Counted from the first letter of the stretch, positions 18,647 to 26,904 are shown. The stretch is 64,000 bases of DNA from an uncultured Lachnospiraceae bacterium (GCA_947173495.1 CAMWFQ010000011.1:62001-126000); one strand, 5' to 3'. Notes: generated by a model not told the origin, from the letters alone. Translations and numbers: made by a program.

Positions 18647-19343
18647 GACAGTGGGTTTATCCAGAAATTTGAAAATGCCCTGGTTAAACAAGGCGGCAGA
18701 ACTGGCAATAGAAGGTTTAACGGAAGAAGAAGTGAGAACTCAGCTGAATGAGTATCTGGGCTTTGAAATCGTGAGTTCGATAAATTTGCGAAAAACCAGA
18801 GAAATTCTGATGAATGTATGGATCTATCAGAATGAGCATTCAAAAAAGCTTTTTCCGGAAGCGAGAAAGTTATATAGAAGTTATCCGGAATATGAGTTAG
18901 AGATCCACTGGTGTCTTCTGTTGGCTGCATATCCAGTCTTTGTGGATGTGTGCAGACTGATCGGAAAGATGTCGCAGTTTCAGGAGGAGATTACGCTGGC
19001 TCAGATCAAGCAGAAGCTTTTCGATGAGTGGGGAGAGCGATCTACGCTTTATCATTCTATGGATAAGCTGATCGCTACGATGAAGGCATTAGGTGTAATC
19101 GAGGGTGATAAAGGTAAGTACAAGACCAAGAAGTATCAGGTGAAGAATCAGGAGGTGGTCTTGTTCATGCTGTATACGCTGATGAGCATAGGCAACAGAG
19201 GATATTATACGATATTGGAATTGTCCGCTTCACCGCTGTTTTTCCCATTCGAGTATGTGCCGGATAAGGCAAACATGATGGAGGATGACCGGTTTGTATT
19301 CAGCAACTTTGGTGGAGATACTACTGTAAGAATAAAGGAGTAA
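18639..19343 (+). CDS. brxA: BrxA family protein (DUF1819)
   Basis: 234 residues, last gene of the operon. The sequence looks like the BrxA/DUF1819 family: a basic N-terminus, LYRSYPEYELEIHWCLLLAA, and a winged-helix-like centre near EEITLAQIKQKLFDEWGERS. BrxA binds DNA in characterised BREX systems. Type 3 BREX places brxA at the end, directly after pglZ, as here. The eight-base overlap with pglZ implies translational coupling. Confidence 0.8.
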   Translation: MAKTVGLSRNLKMPWLNKAAELAIEGLTEEEVRTQLNEYLGFEIVSSINLRKTREILMNVWIYQNEHSKKLFPEARKLYRSYPEYELEIHWCLLLAAYPVFVDVCRLIGKMSQFQEEITLAQIKQKLFDEWGERSTLYHSMDKLIATMKALGVIEGDKGKYKTKKYQVKNQEVVLFMLYTLMSIGNRGYYTILELSASPLFFPFEYVPDKANMMEDDRFVFSNFGGDTTVRIKE

Positions 19344-19347
19344 AATA

Positions 19348-19461
19348 ATAGAAGGTACAACGATCAGGGACAATATTTCAAATGTGATACATATTGTCGA
19401 TGGTATCTATACAGGAACAGGGTTCTTTTATTGTAATGATAGAATTGGATATTTTTGCTAA
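19348..19461 (+). pseudogene. Fragment of a trypsin-like protease N-terminus
   Basis: Right after the brxA stop there is an open frame of 37 residues without an ATG or other standard start. It contains NVIHIVDGIYTGTGFFYCND and then stops. This pattern (xxVVRIxDGxxxGTGFF) is the N-terminal strand of trypsin-like serine proteases, before the catalytic histidine. I read it as the remains of a truncated downstream gene, perhaps a protease associated with the defence island. The rest of the gene is not found in the following bases. Confidence 0.45.
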
Positions 19462-19626
19462 AAGGCGTACAAATTCCGTGTAGTTAAAAAATTTTAAGTA
19501 TTCATGCATGGCTTGATGGCCATGGATCTGAAATTTTCAGGCATTACAGGCAGCTCTATTTTCAAAAATACAGATATAGCGAAAATAAATTCTTCTGGAT
19601 TTAAAGCGTCCTGCATATGGAGGAAC

Positions 19627-19795
19627 TTGCTTGTAACAATTCAGCCTTCGGCTTCATAGTTACGAAATCTGCCCATTCCAAATGTTTACGTTCCACTCCG
19701 GTCGGCGAGGGCGGATTCCCTTTTGGCTCAATTTGCGTGTTCTCACGGACTTTGCAGCAAGTGCAAAGTTCTGGCTGAATAGTTACATTTGCTTC
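19627..19795. repeat. Inverted-repeat bounded intergenic element (MITE-like)
   Basis: GTAACAATTCAGCC at 19633-19646 is the near-perfect inverse of GGCTGAATAGTTAC at 19773-19786 (one mismatch), with flanking GCTT and AAGC-type bases extending the match. Inside lies ACTTTGC-AGCAAGT-GCAAAGT, another hairpin. No protein is encoded. It sits between the BREX island and the riboswitch leader and may mark the island boundary. The stretch 19462-19626 holds nothing I can identify. Confidence 0.5.
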
Positions 19796-19838
19796 CAAAT
19801 CGAATCGCATTCATATATTATTTTAGAGAAATATATGG

Positions 19839-19844
19839 TATAAT
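19839..19844 (+). promoter_or_regulatory. Probable -10 box for the riboswitch-adhesin transcript
   Basis: TATAAT at 19839-19844 within an AT-rich stretch. The -35 region about 17 bases upstream is poor (TATTAT). Transcription would begin near 19851 and pass through a 140-base leader before the first riboswitch. Confidence 0.5.
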
Positions 19845-19987
19845 TACCAGAGAATGCCACAGTGCTATCTGACCGGTTCTGGAAAAGGCTTTAGACAATT
19901 TTCGGAAGGCATCCGGAGAACACAGAGGAGCATTGCGCAAATTCGTCTGCGAAAGGCCGCAGACAGGGAAAAGGCACAGGAGCATTT

Positions 19988-20073
19988 CATTTTGGCAAAC
20001 CATTGGAAACAACGGGACGCAAAGCTACAGGGACTAAGGCGTATGACACGTTATGTCAGCCTGGCTGCTAATT
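19988..20073 (+). ncRNA. c-di-GMP-I (GEMM-I) riboswitch, copy 1
   Basis: Class I cyclic-di-GMP aptamer hallmarks: GCAAACC, a P2 hairpin CATTGGAAACAACG with a GNRA-type loop, the core GGGACGCAAAGC, then GGGACTAAGG and the closing TATGTCAGCCTGGCTGC. First of three in a row on one transcript. Confidence 0.9.
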
Positions 20074-20077
20074 AATA

Positions 20078-20157
20078 AAAGCAAACCGTCGGAAACGGCG
20101 GGACGCAAAGTTATGGGGACTAAAGCCTGGAACCGCTATGTCAGCCCGACCGCTGAT
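20078..20157 (+). ncRNA. c-di-GMP-I (GEMM-I) riboswitch, copy 2
   Basis: GCAAACCGTCGGAAACGGCG, GGGACGCAAAGT, GGGGACTAAAG and TATGTCAGCCCGACCGCT. P2 (CCGTCGGAAACGGCGG) differs from copy 1 but still pairs, as expected of a functional aptamer. Only about five bases separate it from copies 1 and 3. Confidence 0.9.
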
Positions 20158-20161
20158 TAAT

Positions 20162-20241
20162 TGAGCAAACCGTTGGAAACAGCGGGACGCAAAGCCATGG
20201 GGGCTAAGGTGCTTTTAGCACTATGTCAGCCCAGCCGCCGG
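20162..20241 (+). ncRNA. c-di-GMP-I (GEMM-I) riboswitch, copy 3
   Basis: GCAAACCGTTGGAAACAGCG, GGGACGCAAAGC, GGGGGCTAAGG and TATGTCAGCCCAGCCGCC. It is the copy nearest the gene and directly precedes the expression-platform hairpin at 20247-20274. Confidence 0.9.
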
Positions 20242-20246
20242 AAACT

Positions 20247-20274
20247 CTTTGCATCCGTGAGCTATTTTGCAAAG
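20247..20274 (+). promoter_or_regulatory. Expression-platform hairpin next to the ribosome-binding site
   Basis: CTTTGCA (20247-20253) pairs with TGCAAAG (20268-20274). The AAAGGA ribosome-binding site follows at once. There is no U-run, so control is more likely at translation start than by termination. Confidence 0.5.
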
Positions 20275-20287
20275 AAAGGAATTAGAA

Positions 20288-23017
20288 ATGCGAACCTTGA
20301 AAATTTTAAATAAGCGCCATTTAGCTTTGTTTATGGCACTGATTATGTTCACGAGTATGCCCCAGATCAATTCCGTGGCTGCGGAAAGTGAGAATGGAAC
20401 GAGCGTGAATACAGGTGCCAGTGAGAATGTTGATACGCATTCAGGTGCAAGCGTCAGTCCGGATATCAACCTCGTCGTGGTAGATTCCGGTAATGATGGC
20501 AGCACAGACGAAAGCACACCGTCAGACTCCAGTGAAACCACACCGTCGGACTCCAGTGAAGGCGTATCGTCAGATTCCGGTGAAAGCAGCGCTGAGCCGA
20601 AAGAGGATTTTGATCTGACGGAGACGGAAAGGCCTGAACAGTCTGATACGGTACAGGTGGGTACCGGACCGGCGCCGACAAAGGAGCCGGGAAAGACGGA
20701 GGAAGCAGGCGAAGTGCAAAACCCAGATGAAACAAAGAATCCCGGTGAAAATGAAGGCTCTGCCGACATGAAGGAGCCGGATACTGATGGAAAAGGGACG
20801 GAAGCTGTGGATCCTGACAATACCGGGGATACGGCAGAAATCCCGGATCCGGATAAAACCGGCAATGAAACGGAAATCCCGGATGCGAATCAGACAGGAA
20901 ACGGGACAGAGACGGAAGAGCCGGGGAAAACGGAAGACTCCGGTGATATGGATAAGGTCCAGGGAGAGGATGTATCGCAGGGCACGGAAGAGCGTAACTG
21001 GGAAATCTTTTATGACAAGGAGAAGGATGTCTACCGACTGACCTTCAATATCGGAGAAGATGCCCAGGGAGATCAGGTGATCGATCTGACTTATGCGCTG
21101 AAACTGCTGTCAGAGTACGCAGAGGAAGCCAGGAAGCTGATTGATGACCCTGATTACAAATTCAAAGATGAGCAGAGTGAACTGGATGCGCTCAGGCAGC
21201 AGGAGGCAAATGTTTTACAGCCGGGCGATGTCCGTAAATTTGAGATTTTCCTTACCAGCGATTCCAAACATACTTATAAGTATAAGGAAGGAAGCTTTAC
21301 GCTGGCAACAGCGGATCTGGGAAACGGAATGGCCGATGGAACGGAAGAGGGAGAAGTCGCAGGGTTTGATGGACAGAAACTCCCGGATCAGTATGTGGAT
21401 AATCAGCCGTATTATGTAACCTTAAGATCCGAGCCGATTCAGGATCTGCTGATAAAGGAAGTTGGGATTGATCCCTGGGATGCAAGGAACGGGCTGCCGC
21501 GCTATGCGCAGACAGAGGTGTACCGTTATCTGGAGACAAAGTATGGAAAGGGAAGTTTGTCAGAGAATCTTAATCAGTATCTGCTGGACTATTACAGCAC
21601 AGACGATGTGAAATACAGCAATCTGGACGAACTGATGAGAAGCAATGACGAGGCAAGAAAACAGCTTACCCTCACCGATACCTCCGGGAACAAATATCTG
21701 TCGATTCTTGGAGAACAGGTAAAAGTAGACGTGGATCTGAAGGATTTTCAGTACAATAACTTTTATCAGAATCTGCTGTCCTTTATTTATGGCAGCCAGG
21801 AAGACATCGATCAGGCAGTTGGCGAAGGTACCAAAATAGAGGCGGGAATGGATTGGGATCAGTGGAAGTTCAGACCCGAACGCTGGGAATACGAAAATGA
21901 AAGCTGGACCTCCAAGCAGCAATATGAAGCCGCCCTGTACTATTACATGGCCCATGAGGAGATCTGGAAGGAGACAGACAGCTATTTTCAACAGCTTCTG
22001 GATGGCGGTCTGACGAAAGAGCAGGCAACCTGGACCTCCTTTATGATGGCGATCAATCTCGACGGAGAAATGACAGGAAACAAGTGGCAGGACACCGTCT
22101 GGCCATGGTATAACTCCATTCAGCTGGAACAGATGGATATTGACTTTTCATTGAAGAAGGTGGATGGAGAAAGCAAAGAAGTCATTACAGAGAGTGAGAC
22201 CGGATTCCAGATCTACTATATTGATACGGTCAAAGATGGGGATACGACAAAGGAAGTCAAAATGTACTGTACCTATGACGAGGCGACCAACAGTTATACC
22301 TTTGTAGCGACTCCGAGTACTGTGTGGACGAAAAACGGAGAGCTGAATATCAGCTATGCTCTGATGAAAGATATCGTCTATTATCTCCAGGAGACAGTTG
22401 CTCCTGAAGGATACGAGCTGGATACGAAAGTATACGTGATCATGGACCAGGACAGCTACAATGCTCAGAGCGAGAGCTTCAAAGAAAGCTACACACTTCT
22501 GGGAAAGGGAATTGAGGGCGAAAAGTTTGAAGTAGAGTTTGTCAATGTAAAAACACCTGACGATCCTGATGACCCGGATACACCGGATGATCCTGACGAT
22601 CCTGATGACCCGGATACACCGGATGATCCTGATGACCCGGATACACCTGACGATCCTGATGATCCTGACGACCCGACTCCTCAGACCGATGAGCCGGAGG
22701 AGCCTGTGGAAGAAATACCGGAGGAGGAAGTGCCTTTGGCGGAGCCTCCCGAAGAGACGACCATAACTGTAACTCTGCCGGTAGAACTCGAAGAAATCGA
22801 ACCTTTAACTGAGATTTTGGATGAGGTAGTTCCGATGGCAGCGTTTCCTGACGAAGAACTGGTTGATCTTTTTGATGAGGAAGTGCCTTTGGCGGATGTC
22901 CCTGCTACAGGAGATATTTCGGTACTCTGGTATCTGATGATCTTTGTTTCCGGCAGCTGTCTGCTGGGATTTGCAGTGATTGATCTGAAAAAAAGAAAAG
23001 AAGCAATGGCGAATTAA
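20288..23017 (+). CDS. Sortase-anchored, SpaA/Cna-B-type surface adhesin under c-di-GMP control
   Basis: 909 residues from ATG 20288. The N-terminus is a signal peptide (KRHLALFMALIMFTSMPQ). Residues 30-235 are a low-complexity Ser/Thr/Pro/Glu stalk with repeating PGKTE/PDxTGN units. The central 400 residues are a novel-looking aromatic-rich globular region. A SpaA-type prealbumin-like domain follows (DFSLKKVDGESKEVI to YYLQETVAPEGYEL), then a DPDDPDTP repeat stalk (22556-22680). The C-terminus has VPATGD as the sortase motif, a hydrophobic helix and KKRKE. Three c-di-GMP riboswitches precede it, so display on the cell wall is tied to the motile-to-sessile decision. A clear terminator follows. 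Confidence 0.85.
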   Translation: MRTLKILNKRHLALFMALIMFTSMPQINSVAAESENGTSVNTGASENVDTHSGASVSPDINLVVVDSGNDGSTDESTPSDSSETTPSDSSEGVSSDSGESSAEPKEDFDLTETERPEQSDTVQVGTGPAPTKEPGKTEEAGEVQNPDETKNPGENEGSADMKEPDTDGKGTEAVDPDNTGDTAEIPDPDKTGNETEIPDANQTGNGTETEEPGKTEDSGDMDKVQGEDVSQGTEERNWEIFYDKEKDVYRLTFNIGEDAQGDQVIDLTYALKLLSEYAEEARKLIDDPDYKFKDEQSELDALRQQEANVLQPGDVRKFEIFLTSDSKHTYKYKEGSFTLATADLGNGMADGTEEGEVAGFDGQKLPDQYVDNQPYYVTLRSEPIQDLLIKEVGIDPWDARNGLPRYAQTEVYRYLETKYGKGSLSENLNQYLLDYYSTDDVKYSNLDELMRSNDEARKQLTLTDTSGNKYLSILGEQVKVDVDLKDFQYNNFYQNLLSFIYGSQEDIDQAVGEGTKIEAGMDWDQWKFRPERWEYENESWTSKQQYEAALYYYMAHEEIWKETDSYFQQLLDGGLTKEQATWTSFMMAINLDGEMTGNKWQDTVWPWYNSIQLEQMDIDFSLKKVDGESKEVITESETGFQIYYIDTVKDGDTTKEVKMYCTYDEATNSYTFVATPSTVWTKNGELNISYALMKDIVYYLQETVAPEGYELDTKVYVIMDQDSYNAQSESFKESYTLLGKGIEGEKFEVEFVNVKTPDDPDDPDTPDDPDDPDDPDTPDDPDDPDTPDDPDDPDDPTPQTDEPEEPVEEIPEEEVPLAEPPEETTITVTLPVELEEIEPLTEILDEVVPMAAFPDEELVDLFDEEVPLADVPATGDISVLWYLMIFVSGSCLLGFAVIDLKKRKEAMAN
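22556..22680 (+). repeat. Asp-Pro coding tandem repeat (wall-spanning stalk)
   Basis: Short GATCCTGATGACCCGGATACACC-type units encode repeated DPDDPDTPDDPD. The repeats lie inside the adhesin gene, just after the SpaA domain, and would be prone to length change by slippage. Confidence 0.9.
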
Positions 23018-23031
23018 GGGGTTAAAAGAAG

Positions 23032-23071
23032 ACCGGATTCTGGTGACGAAAATCAGGATCCGGTTTTTCTT
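23032..23071 (+). terminator. Intrinsic terminator of the adhesin gene
   Basis: ACCGGATTCTG (23032-23042) pairs with CAGGATCCGGT (23054-23064), one bulge/mismatch, followed by TTTTTCTT. Confidence 0.85.
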
Positions 23072-23142
23072 AAATATCAGGATGTCTGGCGAAGCCTGGC
23101 ATCCGTTGTTTTAACAAGTTGTCTCGGAAAGCGTGCCAGTGC

Positions 23143-23775
23143 TTATTTGATACGAGAACTTGCATATATTTCATCATCCGAAGCGGGATCAAAGGAATGA
23201 AGTGCAGGGTGATTGGTAAGAGCTTTTATGATCTGCCATCCATTTCGACTGTTAATGGCATTCTGGGGAATGGGAAGAAATCCCAGGTCAAGGTAGACCT
23301 TGCAGGCAAGCCAGGTGGTGGTTTGGGTAGGAATTTTGGCATGGGTGTATCCCAAATTACGCATAATGTTCAGTGCATAGGTGATCAGCGGCTTTGCAAG
23401 CCCCTTTCCCTGTGCTTCTTTCCGGACGGCAACCCAGTGAAGCCATCCGGAGCCGGAGGGATCATGATGAATGACATCATAGTAGGCAGTAGCAGTTGCG
23501 ATCTTTTCACCGACTTCATTTTCGATAAACACCATTCGGTTCAAAAGTGAATCCTCACGACCTCCATAGTATCTTTGCCATGCATCCATTCCCTGCTTGT
23601 GGGTTGAAAATTCCTTTGCGGACTTTTCAATATCAATCCAGTGGTCACGGTCGCCCTGTTGGTAGAAAACAAAGCGGTATTCGATGGGAAGAGGGAAACA
23701 GGGAAGATTATCCAGATCACGTTCAAGCAACAGCTCGAAATATTGAATGCGGTCATCATGATTGTCAAATTGCAT
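23143..23775 (-). CDS. GNAT-family N-acetyltransferase
   Basis: 210 residues. The acetyl-CoA-binding region WLHWVAVRKEAQGKGLAKPL (motif A, with Q-G-K-G-L-A) is clear, preceded by a strand IATATAYYDV and followed by motif B LGYTHAKIPTQTTTWLACKV-type sequence. The substrate is unknown. GGAGG lies nine bases before ATG 23775. It is divergent from the transglutaminase-like gene and convergent with the adhesin gene, so it is a single-gene unit. Confidence 0.85.
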   Translation of the reverse strand: MQFDNHDDRIQYFELLLERDLDNLPCFPLPIEYRFVFYQQGDRDHWIDIEKSAKEFSTHKQGMDAWQRYYGGREDSLLNRMVFIENEVGEKIATATAYYDVIHHDPSGSGWLHWVAVRKEAQGKGLAKPLITYALNIMRNLGYTHAKIPTQTTTWLACKVYLDLGFLPIPQNAINSRNGWQIIKALTNHPALHSFDPASDDEIYASSRIK

Positions 23776-23968
23776 GGCAGTGTACCTCCGTTATTTTAAC
23801 TTTATTATACGATTAATTGTGGACAAAAGACAGCATTTATTGTCGGGTAATCTGCACATAATAACTTTATACTATTGTAAATGGCAGAAAAATTCATTTC
23901 TGCTGTCTGTAACGGCGACGGTACAACGACCTCAGACAAAAGATACAGATTCGGAGGACGCAAACGAT

Positions 23969-24916
23969 ATGAAAGAATATATTTTGGAACACTATAAAAG
24001 GACAGGGGTGTTTACTTATGCAGGAGCGTATGGAGATTACTTCCGTTCCCTGTCGGATGAGATTCCCGTTCTTGGCAGGCTGATCTGCAGTCAGGTGATT
24101 CACAGGGTGACCCTGAAGGAAGGGAACACCAATGCAAATGCCACGCTTCTATATGGGGATATGAACCGGTATCCCTGGTATCGGATGAGATGTGAGGACG
24201 ATATTTTTCTGACGGCGGCCGCGCTTACCGCAGAGCTGTTCCGGATGAATGAGAGGGGATTTGTGAAGGACAGAGCAGTTGAGCATAAGATTGTGGTCAC
24301 ATGCCGTTATGTGTCGGTGCTGATGAGCGCAATTCTGAAAGCAAAAGGAATTCCGGCCAGAAGCCGTGCCGGATTTGCGCCTTATTTTAAAGAAGGTATC
24401 AGTATGGATCATTGGATCAATCAGTATTATAATGAAAAAGAGAGTCGTTGGATTACCTTTGATGCGGATGGATTTTATGAGGAGGGAGGCATGCCTCTTT
24501 CGCAGTATGATATGCCAGAGGACAGCTTTGACTGGGCGGCTGAAGCGTATCTTGCCGTAAGAAGCGGAAAAACAGATGGGAAACAGTACCTGTATGCGGA
24601 CAGAGAGGGAACCTGCTCTCTTCCGGCGCTGATCCGCTATTTGATCTATGATTTTCACGCGCTTATGAACAATGAACTGACCTACACTTTTTTGCCGGCT
24701 TACCTGGAGGGAAGACTTGACAGTCTGACTCAAAAAGAGCTGCAGGAACTGGACCGGCTGGCGGAGTGGATGAGAGAGCCGGATCGATATTTTGAGGAGC
24801 TGAGTATGCTCTGGGAACAGGAAAGAAAATTCAGAATATTGAACAGCCCCCTTGTAGGGGATTACGATCATGGGGCGGAGAGAAAAATTTCCAACTGTGC
24901 GGTTGCAATCCAATGA
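23969..24916 (+). CDS. Transglutaminase-like domain protein
   Basis: 315 residues from ATG 23969 (GGAGG at 23953-23957). The catalytic triad pattern of the transglutaminase-like superfamily is seen: the Cys in VVTCRYVSVLMSAIL, His in MDHWINQYYN and Asp in WITFDADGFY, with KAKGIPARSRAGFAPY between. No signal peptide or membrane helix is present, so it should act in the cytoplasm as a peptidase- or amidase-like enzyme of unknown substrate. Its last 11 codons (24884-24916) lie inside the palindromic element at 24876-25080, so the original C-terminus was probably altered when that element arrived. Confidence 0.8.
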   Translation: MKEYILEHYKRTGVFTYAGAYGDYFRSLSDEIPVLGRLICSQVIHRVTLKEGNTNANATLLYGDMNRYPWYRMRCEDDIFLTAAALTAELFRMNERGFVKDRAVEHKIVVTCRYVSVLMSAILKAKGIPARSRAGFAPYFKEGISMDHWINQYYNEKESRWITFDADGFYEEGGMPLSQYDMPEDSFDWAAEAYLAVRSGKTDGKQYLYADREGTCSLPALIRYLIYDFHALMNNELTYTFLPAYLEGRLDSLTQKELQELDRLAEWMREPDRYFEELSMLWEQERKFRILNSPLVGDYDHGAERKISNCAVAIQ

Positions 24917-25080
24917 CCTGTCTGCATGCCATTTATGGCGATGCAGACGGGGCGTTGGATTAGCAACCCACGGATGCGCAGCAGACGTAAAGAGCGCGTA
25001 AGCGCGGGGTTTGCGAATGTGGGAGTCAGGTTGGATGCTCCCCGGAGCGTCCAACCGCACAGTTGGAAAAATTTTCCCTG
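24876..25080. repeat. Highly structured palindromic element (about 200 bp)
   Basis: The ends are an 18-bp perfect inverted repeat: TTTCCAACTGTGCGGTTG at 24888-24905 and its complement at 25052-25069. Inside are further hairpins: GTCTGCAT...ATGCAGAC (24920-24948) with an inner GCCAT/ATGGC; CCCAC (24967)...GTGGG; GCGC-GTAA-GCGC; and GGTTGGATGCTCC/GGAGCGTCCAACC around 25029-25056. It encodes no protein except the last codons of the upstream gene. It could be a non-autonomous mobile element or a structured RNA; I do not recognise the family. Confidence 0.6.
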
Positions 25081-25114
25081 CCTGATTTCCGCTTGATAAA
25101 GAAGGAGGAATTAC

Positions 25115-25969
25115 ATGGAATGGGTCAAAGCAATAGAGGAGGCAGTTGAATATATCGAAGAAAATATTACCAGCGATCTGACAGTCAGCAGGATTGCCCT
25201 GGAAGTAAACATATCCCCGTTCTATTTCCAAAAGGGTTTTTCCATGTTGTGTGGATATACGGTAGGTGAATATATACGGTTAAGGCGGCTGTCACTGGCC
25301 GGCGGCGATTTGCTGTTATCAGATAGTAAAGTAATTGATCTTGCCGTGAAATATGGCTATGATTCACCGGACAGCTTCACAAAGGCATTTACGCGGTTTC
25401 ATGGAAGCACACCCACTGATATAAGGAGAAATGGAGCATCTCTTAAAACATTCGCTCCGCTGCACATCAGATTATTATTAGAGGGAGGCACGGTTATGGA
25501 ATACAGAATTGAGAAAAAGAACGCATTCAGAGTTATGGGAGTTTCAAGACTTTTTTCTTATGAATCAGCAAAAACGGATATTCCAAAGTATTGGGGAGAG
25601 ATTCTGTCTGCAGATGAGAAAAAATCCCTTATGGGGATGTATGGAATCTGCTTTGACGAGGAAATGACAGGAAATCAATTCCGATATATGATAGCAGATG
25701 ATCTTCAGGAGGATATTGCTGCAGGGGAGAGGCTGGAAAGATGTGAAATTTCAGCCCATACATGGGCGATCTTTCCATGCAGGGGACCGATGCCGTCTGC
25801 ATTGCAGGAAGTCAACAGGAGAATCTTTTCCGAGTGGCTTCCAGCAAGCCGGTATGAGATTGCAGAGGGCTATAATATTGAATATTACAGCAATGCGGAT
25901 GATTATAAAGGCGGCACACAGGATCCGGAATATTATACGGAGGTCTGGATCCCGGTAAAGGAGAAGTAA
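25115..25969 (+). CDS. AraC-family regulator with GyrI-like effector domain
   Basis: 284 residues. The N-terminus has two helix-turn-helix motifs of AraC type (LTVSRIALEVNISPFYFQKG and VIDLAVKYGYDSPDSFTKAF, followed by FHGSTPTDIRR). Residues 125-284 are a GyrI/Rob-type effector-binding domain (EYRIEKKNAFRVMGVSRLFS, AHTWAIFPCRGPMP, YYTEVWIPVKEK). Such proteins sense amphipathic compounds and control efflux or stress genes. Ribosome-binding site GGAGG is seven bases before ATG 25115. It stands alone between the palindromic element and the convergent NERD gene, so its target is not obvious. Confidence 0.9.
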   Translation: MEWVKAIEEAVEYIEENITSDLTVSRIALEVNISPFYFQKGFSMLCGYTVGEYIRLRRLSLAGGDLLLSDSKVIDLAVKYGYDSPDSFTKAFTRFHGSTPTDIRRNGASLKTFAPLHIRLLLEGGTVMEYRIEKKNAFRVMGVSRLFSYESAKTDIPKYWGEILSADEKKSLMGMYGICFDEEMTGNQFRYMIADDLQEDIAAGERLERCEISAHTWAIFPCRGPMPSALQEVNRRIFSEWLPASRYEIAEGYNIEYYSNADDYKGGTQDPEYYTEVWIPVKEK

Positions 25970-25986
25970 AGGGGAAATTTAGACTG

Positions 25987-26859
25987 CTAAGGCAGATTTT
26001 TTATGTATCGGCATTTGGGAAAATTAGTACAGCCAAGAAATCGTTTTCCCTGTTGGTCTCCTTTGGCAGCCGTACGTATGACAAGCTTCCCGCCACAGCG
26101 CGGGCATACAGATTCTCCGATGCGCATGCCGGTCGCTGCCGAAGAAGGGAGCTTCGAAGCGGATTTCTGTTTCTTTTGTGTAATATTTTTAATGTGGATG
26201 GCTTTTCTGGCCTCATCTATTTGTGTAAGAGGGGAAAGCTTTTCAAATAAGATATCTATCTTCTCTGACGATAATTGCACGCCTGTCATGGCAATATTTT
26301 GCCGGACAGCAGAGAGAAGCTGGCAACACTTAACAACATGGTGATTTCCGGTGGTCAGCGTAATATTTTTTAATTCGCAGTGATCACTGAATACAATATA
26401 AGAGTAAAATGGCAATGTCTGATCTGCAAGAAATGTCAGAAGCCATTTCAGATGTCCTTTGTTCTGGAGAATCGGATTGAAAAACTGCGTTTTCTTCGGT
26501 CGGCCGTTTTGAGACTGTAAAGTCTGTGTCCAGTATTGCTGGGATTCTGTTCCGAAAATCCATCCGCTGTAATTCTTGGATTCAAATACATATATACCGG
26601 ATTCATGAAGAAGAACAACGTCTAATTCTGTGGTTTCTCCGTTTCCCTTTGGAAGATATAAATTAAACAGGTATCGTTTATACCCTTTGAGTGATTTTAA
26701 ACATTTATAGGTATTAAATTCGCCCCGGAGTCCTTTATTGAGGAGAACGTTTATATAGGAATTCCGGGTTTGATGATAGTATTCCGTTTTTTCGTACTGT
26801 CCTTTCAGTACCAGATAAGCGACCAAAACAAAAAACACAGCAAGGAAAAACAATGCCAT
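25987..26859 (-). CDS. Membrane-anchored NERD-domain protein with C4 zinc finger
   Basis: 290 residues from ATG at 26859. A membrane helix (MALFFLAVFFVLVAYLVL) is followed by a NERD nuclease-related domain (GEFNTYKCL, TTELDVVLLHESGIYVFESK with the D...E-x-K pattern, then KNYSGWIFG). The C-terminus is a topoisomerase-type zinc finger (CPRCGGKLVIR...KRFLGCTNFPKCRY). NERD proteins are thought to process or bind DNA; the function here is unproven. I prefer 26859 to the upstream ATG 26901 because GGAGG sits eight bases before it and the -10 box at 26905-26910 would place the transcript start on top of 26901. Confidence 0.8.
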   Translation of the reverse strand: MALFFLAVFFVLVAYLVLKGQYEKTEYYHQTRNSYINVLLNKGLRGEFNTYKCLKSLKGYKRYLFNLYLPKGNGETTELDVVLLHESGIYVFESKNYSGWIFGTESQQYWTQTLQSQNGRPKKTQFFNPILQNKGHLKWLLTFLADQTLPFYSYIVFSDHCELKNITLTTGNHHVVKCCQLLSAVRQNIAMTGVQLSSEKIDILFEKLSPLTQIDEARKAIHIKNITQKKQKSASKLPSSAATGMRIGESVCPRCGGKLVIRTAAKGDQQGKRFLGCTNFPKCRYIKNLP

Positions 26860-26904
26860 TTTAAAGACCTCCAAATGCTCTCTGAGATTTTTACTTTCCA
26901 TAAA

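Noticed and set aside
19854-20075. Small ORF of 73 codons before the adhesin
   Set aside because: It overlaps the first c-di-GMP-I riboswitch, whose conserved RNA motifs explain the sequence.
22556-22680. A regulatory DNA repeat
   Set aside because: The repetition is explained by the in-frame Asp-Pro stalk of the adhesin.
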